NCBI GenBank assembly: GCA_025054955.1
Contig: JANWZE010000030.1
Span: 59,414 to 123,413, forward strand
Reading direction: 5' to 3'
Origin: Blastocatellia bacterium
Lineage (GTDB): Bacteria; Acidobacteriota; Blastocatellia; HR10; J050
Length of the DNA stretch: 64,000 nt
Shown piece after piece: positions 43,039 through 51,573 of this stretch (position 1 is the stretch's first letter; each line of letters begins with the position of its first letter). Below the pieces are notes generated by a model that did not search any database, was not told where the DNA came from, and saw only the letters and a list, made by a program, of their open reading frames with translations. Both the position numbers and the translations under genes were made by a program.

Positions 43039-44844
43039 TCAACGCGCCTTGGCGATAAGGTAACCATAGGGCGGCAGGTCCACTTGGCCACCTTGATATG
43101 AGCCGTTTCCGAATACTTTCTCGACGGCTGGTGGCGACATCGGCCAGCGCACCTGCTGCGCCGTTCCCTTCAGGTTAACGGCGACCAGCACATCGCCCTG
43201 CGCGTGCCGACGATAGAATGCCACGACGGCATCCTCGGCGCCGGCGCTCACCCATTCCATTTCTCCTTCAATCAGAGCAGGCGTGTCACGCCGCGCCCGC
43301 AGTAGTTCCCGGTAAAACGGTCGCATGGCGAAACGATCCTCGTGCCACTGAATCGGCGCTTTTTCAAAGAGCGGCAGCGGTTCATCGTGGCCGACCTCTT
43401 GACCGTTGTAGAGCAGTGGCACGCCCGGCAAGCACACGGTCAACACAGCCGCCGCCTTGGCGCCTTCAGGCCCAAACAATTTGATCGCCGGAGCGCGCCA
43501 GGCATTCTCATCGTGATTACAAGTAAACCGTAATCGCAAGCTGTTTCGCGGAAAATTCCATGCTTCATCACGCAACGCATCGTGAATGAGTCGCGCTGAG
43601 CCGTTTTTCTCAAAGATATTGACCAGCGCCTTATAGACATTCCAGGCATAGGTCAGATCAAATCCGTTCACATGCAGTTCAGGCTTTTCGCCCTCGGCCA
43701 GCATGAGCAACGGCTTGAGCTTGTTTAACTCTGAGCGCGCGGTCTGCCAAAAATCGAGCGGCACCAATTCGGCGACATCGCAGCGAAAGCCATCCACATC
43801 GGTTTCTCGCACCCAGTAGCGCATGATCTGGTTCATCGCTCGGCGCACATTGGGATTGTCATAGTTCAGGTCTGCCACGTCACTCCAATCCTCGACCGGC
43901 GAGACAACCCGTCCGCGCTCGTCCCGCGTGTACCATTCGGGATGCTGCTGCAACCACGGATGATCCCACGCGGTGTGATTGGCTACCATGTCAAGGATGA
44001 TTCTTAACTCTAGGGCGTGAGCGGCCCGAACCAAATTCTTAAAGTCCTCGAACGTGCCGAACTCTGGATTGACTTTGTAGTAATCACTCACCGAATAAGG
44101 ACTGCCTAATCGGCCTTTGCGTTTCTCTTTGCCGATGGGATGAATCGGCATCAGCCAGATGACGGTGACACCCAGCTCTTTCAGCTCCGGCAGTCGCGCT
44201 TGTAATCCGGCAAACGAGCCGTCCGCCGAGAAATTTCGCACATAGACTTCGTAGATGACAGCTCGCCTGACCCAATCGGGACTGTCTGGCGCTGGCAGCG
44301 CGGCCAATGGTCCGCGTTGCACCTCCTCAAACCGGTTGAACTGGCGCAGGCTGACTGTTCCGTTCAATCCGCCCGGCCCGCCCGTATCGGTCACGCGCAC
44401 GACGAGCCAATTATCGCCCTGTCGCGTGTGGCCGGTGATATTGATCACGAACCGCATATTGGCGCCGGCGTGACTTCCGACAGCGCGACCATTGACCCAG
44501 ACATCGGCATTGTCATCCACGCCGGAAAAGATCAGCGCCATCTCCGGCCGCCCGAGCGGCGGCAACTCGAACAGACACGCATACCAACCAGAGCCGTCAT
44601 AATTCTGCAAATTGTAGTGATCCCAGAGGCCGAGTTGTGGAATGCGTCGCCAGCGACTTCGATCAAACGTTGGCATAAACCAACGGTCGGCGATGCCCTG
44701 ATCATGAGGATCAACGGCAAAATACCACGGCCCGGTCAACTCTTGTTGATAGAGCGGCTCGCGAGACCGGCATGCGCCGAGCAACGCGGCGACAGTCATC
44801 GCCAGCAACCAGACGATCCATCGGGGCGCAGGTTGCTGCTTCAT
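43039..44844 (-). CDS. GH13 alpha-amylase-family lipoprotein with N-terminal sugar-binding-like domain
   Basis: A 601-residue lipoprotein glycosidase. The lipobox is LLGAC (Cys25). Residues about 35-170 resemble the jelly-roll sugar-binding domain of GH2 enzymes (WYFAVDPHDQG, DGSGWYACLFELPP, DNADVWVNGRAVGSHAG). The GH13 barrel starts near 195. Catalytic residues are visible: DMVANH (His290), GFRCDVAEL (nucleophile Asp356), MLAEGEKPEL (acid Glu384) and CNHDEN (Asp445). It should act on alpha-glucans at the outer membrane or periplasm. ATG 44844 follows GAGGAG. The GH2-like front on a GH13 enzyme is unusual; the exact substrate is open. Confidence 0.88.
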   Translation of the reverse strand: MKQQPAPRWIVWLLAMTVAALLGACRSREPLYQQELTGPWYFAVDPHDQGIADRWFMPTFDRSRWRRIPQLGLWDHYNLQNYDGSGWYACLFELPPLGRPEMALIFSGVDDNADVWVNGRAVGSHAGANMRFVINITGHTRQGDNWLVVRVTDTGGPGGLNGTVSLRQFNRFEEVQRGPLAALPAPDSPDWVRRAVIYEVYVRNFSADGSFAGLQARLPELKELGVTVIWLMPIHPIGKEKRKGRLGSPYSVSDYYKVNPEFGTFEDFKNLVRAAHALELRIILDMVANHTAWDHPWLQQHPEWYTRDERGRVVSPVEDWSDVADLNYDNPNVRRAMNQIMRYWVRETDVDGFRCDVAELVPLDFWQTARSELNKLKPLLMLAEGEKPELHVNGFDLTYAWNVYKALVNIFEKNGSARLIHDALRDEAWNFPRNSLRLRFTCNHDENAWRAPAIKLFGPEGAKAAAVLTVCLPGVPLLYNGQEVGHDEPLPLFEKAPIQWHEDRFAMRPFYRELLRARRDTPALIEGEMEWVSAGAEDAVVAFYRRHAQGDVLVAVNLKGTAQQVRWPMSPPAVEKVFGNGSYQGGQVDLPPYGYLIAKAR

Positions 44845-44852
44845 CGGCTCCT

Positions 44853-44889
44853 CTCATGTGGACAGGTGCTCAGCCACAATGGCTTGACG
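44853..44889. repeat. 37-bp direct repeat, unit 1
   Basis: CTCATGTGGACAGGTGCTCA followed by GCCACAATGGCTTGACG. It recurs at 44925-44961 with two mismatches; 35 unique bases lie between. AGCCA/TGGCT within it can form a small hairpin. Confidence 0.8.
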
Positions 44890-44924
44890 CGAGCGAGCAC
44901 GACAGCAGCTTCCCCTGTGCCTGC

Positions 44925-44961
44925 CTCATGTGGACGGGCGCTCAGCCACAATGGCTTGACG
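44925..44961. repeat. 37-bp direct repeat, unit 2
   Basis: Second unit of the pair starting at 44853, with ACAGGTG changed to ACGGGCG. Only two units exist and no cas genes are present, so this is not called a CRISPR array. Confidence 0.8.
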
Positions 44962-45173
44962 GGCCACTCTGCCGGTTGAGGCTGCCTCTGAGCGGTGAAG
45001 CAAAAACGTATGAATAGGAAATTGCGATGACCCATATTGACTTGCTTTAGAGGTCGTCAAGGTGATTAAAACCACAACGTTGTTACTCAACCTGCGACGA
45101 TTGAAATATGCTGAGTCGCCCGATGAAAGTCAAGCCGAAAGCGATGCTGGATCGAAGCAACCACCAAGCCTGC

Positions 45174-45203
45174 TTGAACAAGCTGAACGGGAGGTGATAC
45201 AAT
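45174..45203 (+). promoter_or_regulatory. Promoter for the tRNA-Ser / SRP RNA group
   Basis: TTGAAC (45174-45179), 18-base spacer, TACAAT (45198-45203). The predicted start near 45211 lies about 40 bases upstream of the first tRNA. Confidence 0.6.
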
Positions 45204-45249
45204 CCCGCTTCGTTTGGAAGCTGATGAAGTCAGCATGAAGAGTCGGTGT

Positions 45250-45337
45250 GGAGGGCTAGTCTAATTGGTAAGGCACCGGATTCGAAATCCGGCGGGCTTC
45301 ACGGCCCTTGGGAGTTCGAGTCTCCCGCCCTCCGCCA
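45250..45337 (+). tRNA. tRNA-Ser (anticodon CGA)
   Basis: Acceptor GGAGGGC pairs with GCCCTCC; the anticodon arm CCGGA-TTCGAAA-TCCGG gives anticodon CGA. A long variable arm (GGGC-TTCAC-GGCCC) marks a class II tRNA, and the T arm is GGGAG-TTCGAGT-CTCCC. Discriminator G and an encoded CCA (45335-45337) complete it. Confidence 0.95.
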
Positions 45338-45373
45338 TGACTGCATGCGCAATGAAGCAAAACGAACGGATGC

Positions 45374-45463
45374 GGTGAGGTGCGAGAGTGGACGATTCGG
45401 CACGGCTGGAAACCGTGTGTGGGGGAAACCTCACCGTGGGTTCGAATCCCACCCTCACCGCCA
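45374..45463 (+). tRNA. tRNA-Ser (anticodon GGA)
   Basis: Acceptor GGTGAGG pairs with CCTCACC; the anticodon arm CACGG-CTGGAAA-CCGTG gives GGA. A long variable arm (GTGGGG-GAAA-CCTCAC) and the T arm GTGGG-TTCGAAT-CCCAC are present. CCA is encoded at 45461-45463. It lies 36 bases after tRNA-Ser(CGA), likely on one transcript. Confidence 0.95.
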
Positions 45464-45471
45464 GCCTTTAT

Positions 45472-45577
45472 CAGGCTTCGGGCCTCGTGCGACGGACGGG
45501 CTGTGAACCCCGCCAGGGCCGGAAGGCAGCAACGGTAGCAGTTGACGGACGGGTGCTGCGGGTCAACCCGAAGCCTG
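45472..45577 (+). ncRNA. ffs: Signal recognition particle RNA (4.5S-type)
   Basis: The SRP RNA binds Ffh and guides co-translational membrane targeting. The universally conserved domain IV is plain: CAGGGCCGGAAGGCAGCA followed by ACGGTAGCAG, with the GGAA tetraloop and asymmetric A/C loop. The ends CAGGCTTCGGG (45472-45482) and CCCGAAGCCTG (45567-45577) pair over eleven bases to close the rod. About 106 nucleotides: the short bacterial form without an Alu domain. Placement directly upstream of dnaX is a common arrangement. Confidence 0.95.
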
Positions 45578-45625
45578 GCCAGAACCACCATGAGACGATA
45601 AACACCTTTTGAGTGCGGGAGTGAA

Positions 45626-47323
45626 ATGGGCTATCAAGTCATTGCCAGAAAGTGGCGACCGCAAACCTTTGAGGATGTTGTCGGCCAGGAACCAATCACC
45701 CGCACTCTCTACAATGCGGTTGCCGATCAGCGATTGCACCATGCCTACATCTTTGCTGGACCACGAGGCGTCGGCAAAACAACGACTGCTCGGATATTAG
45801 CCCGCGCGCTCAATTGCGTCAACGGACCGACGCCCCATCCGTGCGGCCAGTGCGCCGCCTGTGTGGAGATCGCCCAGGGGCATTCGATTGACGTGCTGGA
45901 AATTGATGCGGCCACGCACACACAAGTTGACAACGTTCGCGAAGTGATCATCAACACGATCGCCACGACGCCGGCGCGAGACCGATACAAAATCTTCATC
46001 ATTGATGAAGTGCATCAGCTCTCCAATCACGCATTCAACGCGTTGCTCAAAACGTTGGAAGAGCCGCCGCCGCACGTGCTCTTCATCATGGCGACGACCG
46101 AACGACACAAGGTTCCCGAAACGATCCTCTCCCGCTGCCAATTCTTTGAATTCCGGCTCATCCCTGAAAACAAAATCTACGAGCGGCTCCGCCTGATCGC
46201 CGAGCAAGAGCGCATCAGCATTAGCGAGACAGCCTTGCGCAGAATCGCTCGCGCTGGCGAAGGCAGCTTGCGCGACGCGCAATCGGCCTTTGACCAAGTG
46301 ATCAGCTTTGCCGGCACGACGATTCACGATGACGATGTCGCCAGTGCATTAGGCCTCATTGGCCCAGAATGGCTCGCCCAGGCGGCCACAGCCATTGCCG
46401 ATGGTGACAGTCCCAAGGTGTTGCAGGTGGTTCAATCGCTGGTTGAGCATGGTCATGATGTGCGTTACTTCTGTCGTGAGCTGATGGTGTGGTTTCGCCA
46501 TCTGCTGGTACTGAACTCGGTCGGGTATGACAGCGAACTGCTGCCATTGAGCACTGCCGAGCTGAACGCGCTGCAGCCGCTCGCGCAACGCTTCTCACCA
46601 GCGGAACTGATCCGTGCCTTTCACCTGCTGACCGAGATTGAGCAAACGTTGAGATACACAACAGAGCCGCGATTTCAATTGGAAATCGGCTTGATCAAAC
46701 TGGCGCAAGCAGGACGATTACGGTCGGTGGCCGAGCTGGTTGCTCGGTTGGAAGCTCTGGAGAAACGCGTGCGAAGCAGCGTCGGCGATGAGCGCGGCTC
46801 CGGTGGCAGTGATCGCCTTGCTTCAGCATCAGGCGTGGTGGCGCCGTCGCCAGCAGCGCCGGCCGGAGAGAAGCCGGAGCCCGCGACAGAGCGTTTGTTA
46901 AAGCCGAGACAATCGGAAGGAAGCAAACAGACGGCCACGGCTGTGGCGCCGGCGCTTCGGGCTGATGGCCTCCGAGCGCAGCTTCAAGCGGCGTTGAATG
47001 ATCGCCGCAAGATGCTCCTGGCGGCCATGCTCGATGACGCTGCGAAGATCGAATTGGTAGGAGAGACACTGCGCGTGGTGTGTCGGGGAAGTGGCGGATT
47101 GCTGAAAGAGACATTGAGCCAGCGAGACCAGATTCGACTGATCGAAGCGACGGCCAGCGAGCTGGTCGGTCATCCCGTCAAGCTGCTGCTGGTGGTGGAA
47201 GATGAATCCCCTGCACCGACCCCACTGACGTCTTGGCGGCAAATGGCTGAGCAGGACCCAACCGTGCAAGCATTGATCAAAACATTCAAAGGGGAGCTGA
47301 CCAATGTCAAGCCGAAAGCATAG
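45626..47323 (+). CDS. dnaX: DNA polymerase III subunits gamma/tau
   Basis: The clamp-loader ATPase of the replicative polymerase. The 565-residue protein has YQVIARKWRPQTFEDVVGQE, Walker A GPRGVGKTTTARI, a zinc module (CVNG, HPCGQCAACVEI), Walker B KIFIIDEVHQLS and the ILSRCQFFEF sensor. A Ser/Ala/Pro-rich linker (about 385-440) leads to a tau-like C-terminal domain. No obvious slippery-plus-hairpin frameshift site was seen. ATG 45626 begins shortly after ffs. ybaB and recR follow in the usual order. Confidence 0.95.
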   Translation: MGYQVIARKWRPQTFEDVVGQEPITRTLYNAVADQRLHHAYIFAGPRGVGKTTTARILARALNCVNGPTPHPCGQCAACVEIAQGHSIDVLEIDAATHTQVDNVREVIINTIATTPARDRYKIFIIDEVHQLSNHAFNALLKTLEEPPPHVLFIMATTERHKVPETILSRCQFFEFRLIPENKIYERLRLIAEQERISISETALRRIARAGEGSLRDAQSAFDQVISFAGTTIHDDDVASALGLIGPEWLAQAATAIADGDSPKVLQVVQSLVEHGHDVRYFCRELMVWFRHLLVLNSVGYDSELLPLSTAELNALQPLAQRFSPAELIRAFHLLTEIEQTLRYTTEPRFQLEIGLIKLAQAGRLRSVAELVARLEALEKRVRSSVGDERGSGGSDRLASASGVVAPSPAAPAGEKPEPATERLLKPRQSEGSKQTATAVAPALRADGLRAQLQAALNDRRKMLLAAMLDDAAKIELVGETLRVVCRGSGGLLKETLSQRDQIRLIEATASELVGHPVKLLLVVEDESPAPTPLTSWRQMAEQDPTVQALIKTFKGELTNVKPKA

Positions 47324-47541
47324 AGCGCGGCAAGGGCAGTGGTGAGTTCGTTAATCGTGATCATGTTACAGCGGTTTTCAGACGGATGTTCAGGATCGGA
47401 TGGGATGTTCAAGATCAAAGGCCCATCGGCACTGGGCAGCATGCCCGTCACGGATGAACACCCAAGCGAAATCCATTGTAGAGGACATCAACGCAGGTTG
47501 GAGGATAGCGCGTCGGCTGTTCTTTGACCGAGGAGGAGCAG

Positions 47542-47856
47542 ATGAAATTTCCCGGTGGCATGAATATGAAAAAGTTGATGCAGGAAGCCCAACGCATCCA
47601 GGAAGACTTGCAGCGGGCGCTCGAAGAGATGCGGATTGAAGCGACAGCCGGCGGCGGCATGGTGACGGTAGTGATGTCGGGGCACAAACAGATTGTCTCA
47701 CTGAAGATTGATCCGGAAGTGATGACCGATGCCGACATGCTACATGATTTGCTCATCGCGGCATTCAATGAGTGTAGTCGCAAGGTGGACGAAGCGGTGC
47801 AGCAACAGACGATGAAGAATTTGAATCTGCCTGGCCTTGGCGGTTTCTTCTCCTAG
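47542..47856 (+). CDS. Nucleoid-associated protein YbaB/EbfC
   Basis: A 104-residue DNA-binding protein of the YbaB/EbfC family, which forms a dimeric tweezer and binds DNA. The family pattern is visible: a Gly/Met-rich start (PGGMNMKKLMQEAQRIQED), a helix rich in Gln and Glu, TAGGGMVTVVMSGHKQI, and a LPGLGGFF end. ATG 47542 follows GAGGAGGAG; a TTG six codons earlier lies before that site. It lies between dnaX and recR, the widespread conserved order. Confidence 0.92.
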   Translation: MKFPGGMNMKKLMQEAQRIQEDLQRALEEMRIEATAGGGMVTVVMSGHKQIVSLKIDPEVMTDADMLHDLLIAAFNECSRKVDEAVQQQTMKNLNLPGLGGFFS

Positions 47857-47968
47857 CGGGCCAGACAAGACCGGTGAGCGTTGCCGCTGTTGCCGCAATC
47901 AATGGAGAACCGCGCGTCGGCACGGCTCCCGGTGATTGAGCTTGTACTCAGGGATCAGAGAATAGGTC

Positions 47969-48568
47969 ATGGTGGATTATGCCGAACCAATCCGTCGGTT
48001 GATTGACGAGCTGCGGCGATTGCCGGGCATCGGGCACAAGTCTGCACAGCGGATTGCGGCCTATCTGTTGCGCGTTCCGCCAGCGGATATTCGCCGATTG
48101 GTGGCCGCCATCGAGGCAGTTCGCGAGCAAATTGTGCTGTGTTCGAGTTGCCACAACTTCACCGATGTGGACCCATGTCGTTATTGCGCCAATGCGAACC
48201 GTGACCGTAGCGTGATTTGTGTTGTCGAGGAACCAACCAATCTCGTCACCATCGAGAAGACACGCCAATATCATGGGCTGTATCATGTGCTGCACGGCGC
48301 GCTGTCGCCGATTCGCGGTATTGGTCCAGACCAGTTGAAGATTCGCAGCCTGCTGGAGCGGCTGCGCGATGGGCAGGTCAAAGAGATCATCATTGCCACC
48401 AATCCAAACATGGAAGGCGAAGCGACGGCTCATTATTTGGCCCGCTTGTTAAAACCGTTAGGTCTGACCGTGACACGGATCGCTATGGGATTGCCGGTGG
48501 GCAGTGACTTAGAATTTGCCGATGAAGTCACGATGAACAAAGCGTTAGCTAATCGCCGCGAGATGTGA
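47969..48568 (+). CDS. recR: Recombination protein RecR
   Basis: RecR forms a DNA clamp and works with RecO/RecF in gap repair. The 199-residue protein has the N-terminal helix-hairpin-helix ([16 protein letters not shown]), a zinc finger (CSSCHNF with CRYC), and a Toprim domain with [30 protein letters not shown] and [12 protein letters not shown]. Length and motifs are standard. ATG 47969 is 112 bases after the ybaB-like gene. Confidence 0.96.
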   Translation: MVDYAEPIRRLIDELRRLPGIGHKSAQRIAAYLLRVPPADIRRLVAAIEAVREQIVLCSSCHNFTDVDPCRYCANANRDRSVICVVEEPTNLVTIEKTRQYHGLYHVLHGALSPIRGIGPDQLKIRSLLERLRDGQVKEIIIATNPNMEGEATAHYLARLLKPLGLTVTRIAMGLPVGSDLEFADEVTMNKALANRREM

Positions 48569-48616
48569 CCAATTGCCATGATTGCCATGAAGACAACGTA
48601 GCAGGAGAGCACACGT

Positions 48617-48877
48617 ATGGCGACTGATGTAGAAACAGCGCAACCGACTGAAGCACAACCGGAGCCAAAGCCGATGAAAGGCTATCAGACCAATTGCGAC
48701 GAGAAAGATGCGAAAGGCAAACCTTGCTGGGGGCCATTGAAGATGTGGAATACAGCGCCCGATCAGATTCGGCAACGGATTCCCGCCGGCCATGTTGTCT
48801 ACCGCTGTCAAGCATGCTGGCGTGTCTATCACGGCCCCGCGCACAATCACATGAGCCGTGGCGCTCAATCCCGTTAG
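48617..48877 (+). CDS. Small Cys-rich protein, unknown; stop codon formed by an element insertion
   Basis: An 86-residue protein I do not recognise. After an acidic, Pro-rich start it has CDEKDAKGKPCWGPLK and YRCQACWRVYHGP, two Cys pairs that could bind zinc. CAGGAG lies ten bases before ATG 48617, which supports translation, and the protein is conserved-looking in composition. It follows recR by 48 bases. The stop TAG (48875-48877) is TA plus the first G of a MITE-like element, so the original C-terminus may have been the same or longer. Function cannot be inferred. Confidence 0.65.
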   Translation: MATDVETAQPTEAQPEPKPMKGYQTNCDEKDAKGKPCWGPLKMWNTAPDQIRQRIPAGHVVYRCQACWRVYHGPAHNHMSRGAQSR

Positions 48878-48979
48878 AGCGGTCTGCGAATGAGTTTACT
48901 TCGGAAGCGCACGCTTACAACGTGCATGAACCCGCAAGACGGGGAGCCTCCAGGCGAAAGGCAATTGAAAATCGCTTTA
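48875..48979. mobile_element. MITE-like 105-bp element, copy C
   Basis: Inverted relative to copy A in coordinates. The left end is TAGAGCGGTCTGCGAATGAG, the right end GCAATTGAAAATCGCTTTA. Exactly 105 bases, as copy A. The internal hairpin GCACGC-TTACA-ACGTGC (one G-T pair in RNA) is preserved. The left edge forms the stop codon of the small Cys-rich gene; the right edge lies 20 bases before the next start codon. Confidence 0.8.
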
Positions 48980-48999
48980 ATCAGCGTTGATGATCGCCC

Positions 49000-49566
49000 A
49001 TGCGCTGTTCAGGATGTGGTCATCTGAATCCTGCCGGCAGCCGATTTTGTAACGCCTGTGGCGCGGGCTTGTCGGCGTCGCCATCGCTGGCCAAAGAGCT
49101 GAACGATGAAGAACAGGTCGTACTCGTGCTCCGGCCAAGCCTGATATTTGTCGTCTGCCGTTATCTGATTGCGCTGATGCTTATCGGAGCGGCCGGCGCA
49201 GCGTATTGGTTTGCCCAGCAATATCGTCCGGGCATTGTGCCGTGGTGGAGCTTGCTGATTGTCGGTGTGCTGTTGCTTCTGCCAGCGGTCTACCATCACA
49301 TTTTGCGGCAGCGCGAGGTTTATACGCTGACCAACCGCAAAATCGAATTGACATACGGACTGATTGCCAAGCTGCGACGCAATATCCCACTGAGCAAAGT
49401 TCAGGATGTAACCGTCACGCAGACGGTCATGGAGCGGTTGCTCGGCATTGGCGACATCGTCATTGACAGTGCCGCGCAAGGGGGTAAAATTCCGTTGAGG
49501 AATATCCCGAGTCCGAGCCGATATGCTGACGTGATTTTGCACCAGGTTCAAGAATACCAACGATGA
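49000..49566 (+). CDS. Zinc-ribbon plus bacterial PH (bPH2/YdbS-like) membrane protein
   Basis: A 188-residue protein with an N-terminal zinc ribbon (CSGCGHLNPAGSRFCNACG), two transmembrane segments (about 55-75 and 82-102) and a C-terminal bacterial PH domain of the YdbS class (VYTLTNRKIELTYGLIAKLR, VQDVTVTQTVMERLLGIGD). Such proteins are inner-membrane anchored; their function is not settled. ATG 49000 is 20 bases after a MITE-like element and lacks a strong ribosome site. Its stop overlaps the next gene as ATGA, so both are co-translated. Confidence 0.82.
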   Translation: MRCSGCGHLNPAGSRFCNACGAGLSASPSLAKELNDEEQVVLVLRPSLIFVVCRYLIALMLIGAAGAAYWFAQQYRPGIVPWWSLLIVGVLLLLPAVYHHILRQREVYTLTNRKIELTYGLIAKLRRNIPLSKVQDVTVTQTVMERLLGIGDIVIDSAAQGGKIPLRNIPSPSRYADVILHQVQEYQR

Positions 49567-50798
49567 GCGCGAGACGAATTCAATTAGTCACTCCGCGGCG
49601 GTTGTTAGCTGCCGGTCTGTGCTGCTGGGTGTTGATGAAAGGCGGCGCGGTTTGCGCACAATCGCAAGGGTCTCGGATTATCGAAGTGCAGCCCGTCAGT
49701 ATGACCGCTCGATTGTTGCCGGCGCGGCTGGGCCAGTGGCAGTTGAACGGTTCGGTGTTGCCGCTGAGCCATGCGGCGTTTGTGAGCAGTCATCCCGAAC
49801 GCGGTCAATTGCTCGGCGAATACGGCTTGCGCGATGTAGCGATTGCCGACTACCAGCGGGCTGATGGTCGCTCGGTGCGTGTGGAGATTTTTCGCCTGAT
49901 TCACTTTGTCGCTGCCTATGGCGCCTATTCACTCGAACGGAGTATTCAGGCTCAACCGATCAACATCGGCACTGAAGGAGCGGTAGAATCGAACCGGCTG
50001 AGCTTTTTCAAAGGCGAATACTATGTCTGCTTGACTGCGCGATCCGATGCGATTGACAGCGCGACGTTGATTGAGCTGGCGCGGCGCCTCGATGAGCGCA
50101 TCGCGCCACGGCACTCGGAAATTCCTATTCTCATGCAGCACATCCCATCGGAGAGTCTCTTGCCGGGCACGCAACGCTTCATTGCCGGGCCGTTGGCGCT
50201 GAACCGATTGCTCGGACCGCAGGAGCCGTATGACCCGTTCATGCTGGCCAGCGAAGCCGTTGAAGCGGCATTGGCGGAGTATCAGGTGGGGGGTGTTCAA
50301 TCACCGTTGCTGATTGTGGAGTATCACACACCGCAACTGGCGGCGGCGGCCTATCCGCAAGTGCAACGCGCCATCGAGGCCTTGCCGGAAGCTGAGCGCA
50401 GCCGTCGGCTGCTCAAACGCGAAGGCAATTACATCATCGTCGCGTTCAACGTCAACGACCGTCAGGCCATGCAAGCGATCGTGGACCAAGTTGACTATAC
50501 GCCGACGATTCATTGGCTGAAAAAGAGTCCATTGGAAATGCTGCGCGAGTTGCAGCCTGATCCCGAACAAATATCGTTGATTGATACGTATCTGGCTGCT
50601 TTTGCTTTCATCGGGTTATCACTACTGGTGACGATTACCGGCGGTGTGCTCCTGGGGACTGCTATTTTCTTCTGGCGACGGTGGCGGCGGCGCAATTGGG
50701 AAGGATTCACCGACGCCGGCGGCATGATGCGCCTCAATTTGGATAATCTGTTGCCACCGATTGATGAGGACGCGGTTAAACGCTTGCCGGGAAAGTAG
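49563..50798 (+). CDS. DUF6599-like exported protein with C-terminal membrane anchor
   Basis: A 411-residue protein. It has a signal peptide (LLAAGLCCWVLMKGGAVCA), a large periplasmic region with EIFRLIHFVAAYGAYSLER and LSFFKGEYYVCLTA, and one C-terminal transmembrane helix (about 345-368) followed by a short basic tail. The layout and phrases match what I know as DUF6599, common in Acidobacteriota, of unknown function; this match is from memory. The start overlaps the PH-domain gene by four bases, suggesting they work together at the envelope. Confidence 0.72.
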   Translation: MSARRIQLVTPRRLLAAGLCCWVLMKGGAVCAQSQGSRIIEVQPVSMTARLLPARLGQWQLNGSVLPLSHAAFVSSHPERGQLLGEYGLRDVAIADYQRADGRSVRVEIFRLIHFVAAYGAYSLERSIQAQPINIGTEGAVESNRLSFFKGEYYVCLTARSDAIDSATLIELARRLDERIAPRHSEIPILMQHIPSESLLPGTQRFIAGPLALNRLLGPQEPYDPFMLASEAVEAALAEYQVGGVQSPLLIVEYHTPQLAAAAYPQVQRAIEALPEAERSRRLLKREGNYIIVAFNVNDRQAMQAIVDQVDYTPTIHWLKKSPLEMLRELQPDPEQISLIDTYLAAFAFIGLSLLVTITGGVLLGTAIFFWRRWRRRNWEGFTDAGGMMRLNLDNLLPPIDEDAVKRLPGK

Positions 50799-51009
50799 AC
50801 CCGTTGTTCGCGTCGCCGATGCTTCGTCCCGGTGTTTTTTGGCTCGGCGCTTGATTGCTTTGGCAACTTGCTCAAATGCGAGTTGAGCCGGCGCTCAACC
50901 TCAATCGTCTTGTCCTTCGTTGATCCACATGAACCGGAGCCATGTGACGCTGGTGGCTTGCTTGGTTTATCGGTTCAGGCCTATGATTCCCGTTGGGAGA
51001 GATATTAAC

Positions 51010-51573
51010 GTGAAACGATTTCTGATCATATTTGCCCTTGTGGTGGGGCTGCACGCAGTCGCGGTTGGTCAAGACCCGCGTCAGCCGCCACCAAGTCCCG
51101 GAGCGCCCAAGCCGGGCGGCCGTAGTGGCATTGATTTTGGCGGCAAAGTGCGCGACGAGCTGTTGCCGAATCCCTATCGTTTCAATGCTGCATTGAGCGT
51201 GGTCATGCAGGCCGTGCCCGAAGTCATCAAGCAACAGAAGCTCACGCTTGATCAGGAAAAAAGCCGGCCTCACGAGGGATTGTTCATCACCACGCCTTAC
51301 GTTTTCACTCGTGGCAATGTTGTGAGCCGAGCTGAATTGGAGCGCGTGTCACAGTTGCCGGTCGCTGAGGCGCGGTCGTGGGCCAGCGGCCGGTATCGGC
51401 TGGAGATCCGCGTCAGTCCGGTTGAGGCGACCACCACGCAAGTGCTCGTGACGGCGGTGATCGAAGGACTGGCTCAGGACACGCTGTCGAGTAAATGGGT
51501 CCCCTGTGTCTCGTTGGGTGTGCTGGAGAATGATCTGCTCAAGGCACTGCGCAACTACATTGACTTGCAGTAA
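51010..51573 (+). CDS. Exported protein of unknown function
   Basis: A 187-residue protein with a signal peptide (KRFLIIFALVVGLHAVAVG) and a Pro/Gly-rich start to the mature part (PRQPPPSPGAPKPGG). The rest is a predicted alpha/beta domain with RLEIRVSPVEATTTQVLVTA, a pattern seen in outer-membrane assembly lipoproteins of the BamC or DUF4136 kind; I cannot assign a family. GTG 51010 is chosen because GGGAGAG lies eight bases upstream and the signal peptide begins there; an earlier in-frame ATG would hide the signal. It follows the DUF6599-like gene on the same strand. Confidence 0.68.
   Translation: MKRFLIIFALVVGLHAVAVGQDPRQPPPSPGAPKPGGRSGIDFGGKVRDELLPNPYRFNAALSVVMQAVPEVIKQQKLTLDQEKSRPHEGLFITTPYVFTRGNVVSRAELERVSQLPVAEARSWASGRYRLEIRVSPVEATTTQVLVTAVIEGLAQDTLSSKWVPCVSLGVLENDLLKALRNYIDLQ

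Larger units (their letters stand above)
44845..45249. other. Intergenic region before the tRNA-Ser genes
   Basis: Some 400 bases without a gene. It contains a 37-bp direct repeat pair (44853-44889, 44925-44961) and the tRNA promoter (45174-45203). The stretch between 44962 and 45173 shows nothing recognisable. Confidence 0.6.

Noticed and set aside
44853..44961. Two 37-bp repeats with a 35-bp spacer as a minimal CRISPR
   Set aside because: Only two units with mismatches, no leader pattern and no cas genes in the window; the similar pair at 38993-39103 lies in coding sequence.
46700..46960. Programmed frameshift in dnaX giving gamma
   Set aside because: No A-rich slippery run with downstream hairpin seen in the linker region.
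47321..47345. dnaX stop followed by TAGAGCGCGG as a fourth stop-codon element
   Set aside because: Only the first ten bases resemble the element end; the rest of the 105 bp is absent, so it is chance or an undetectable remnant.
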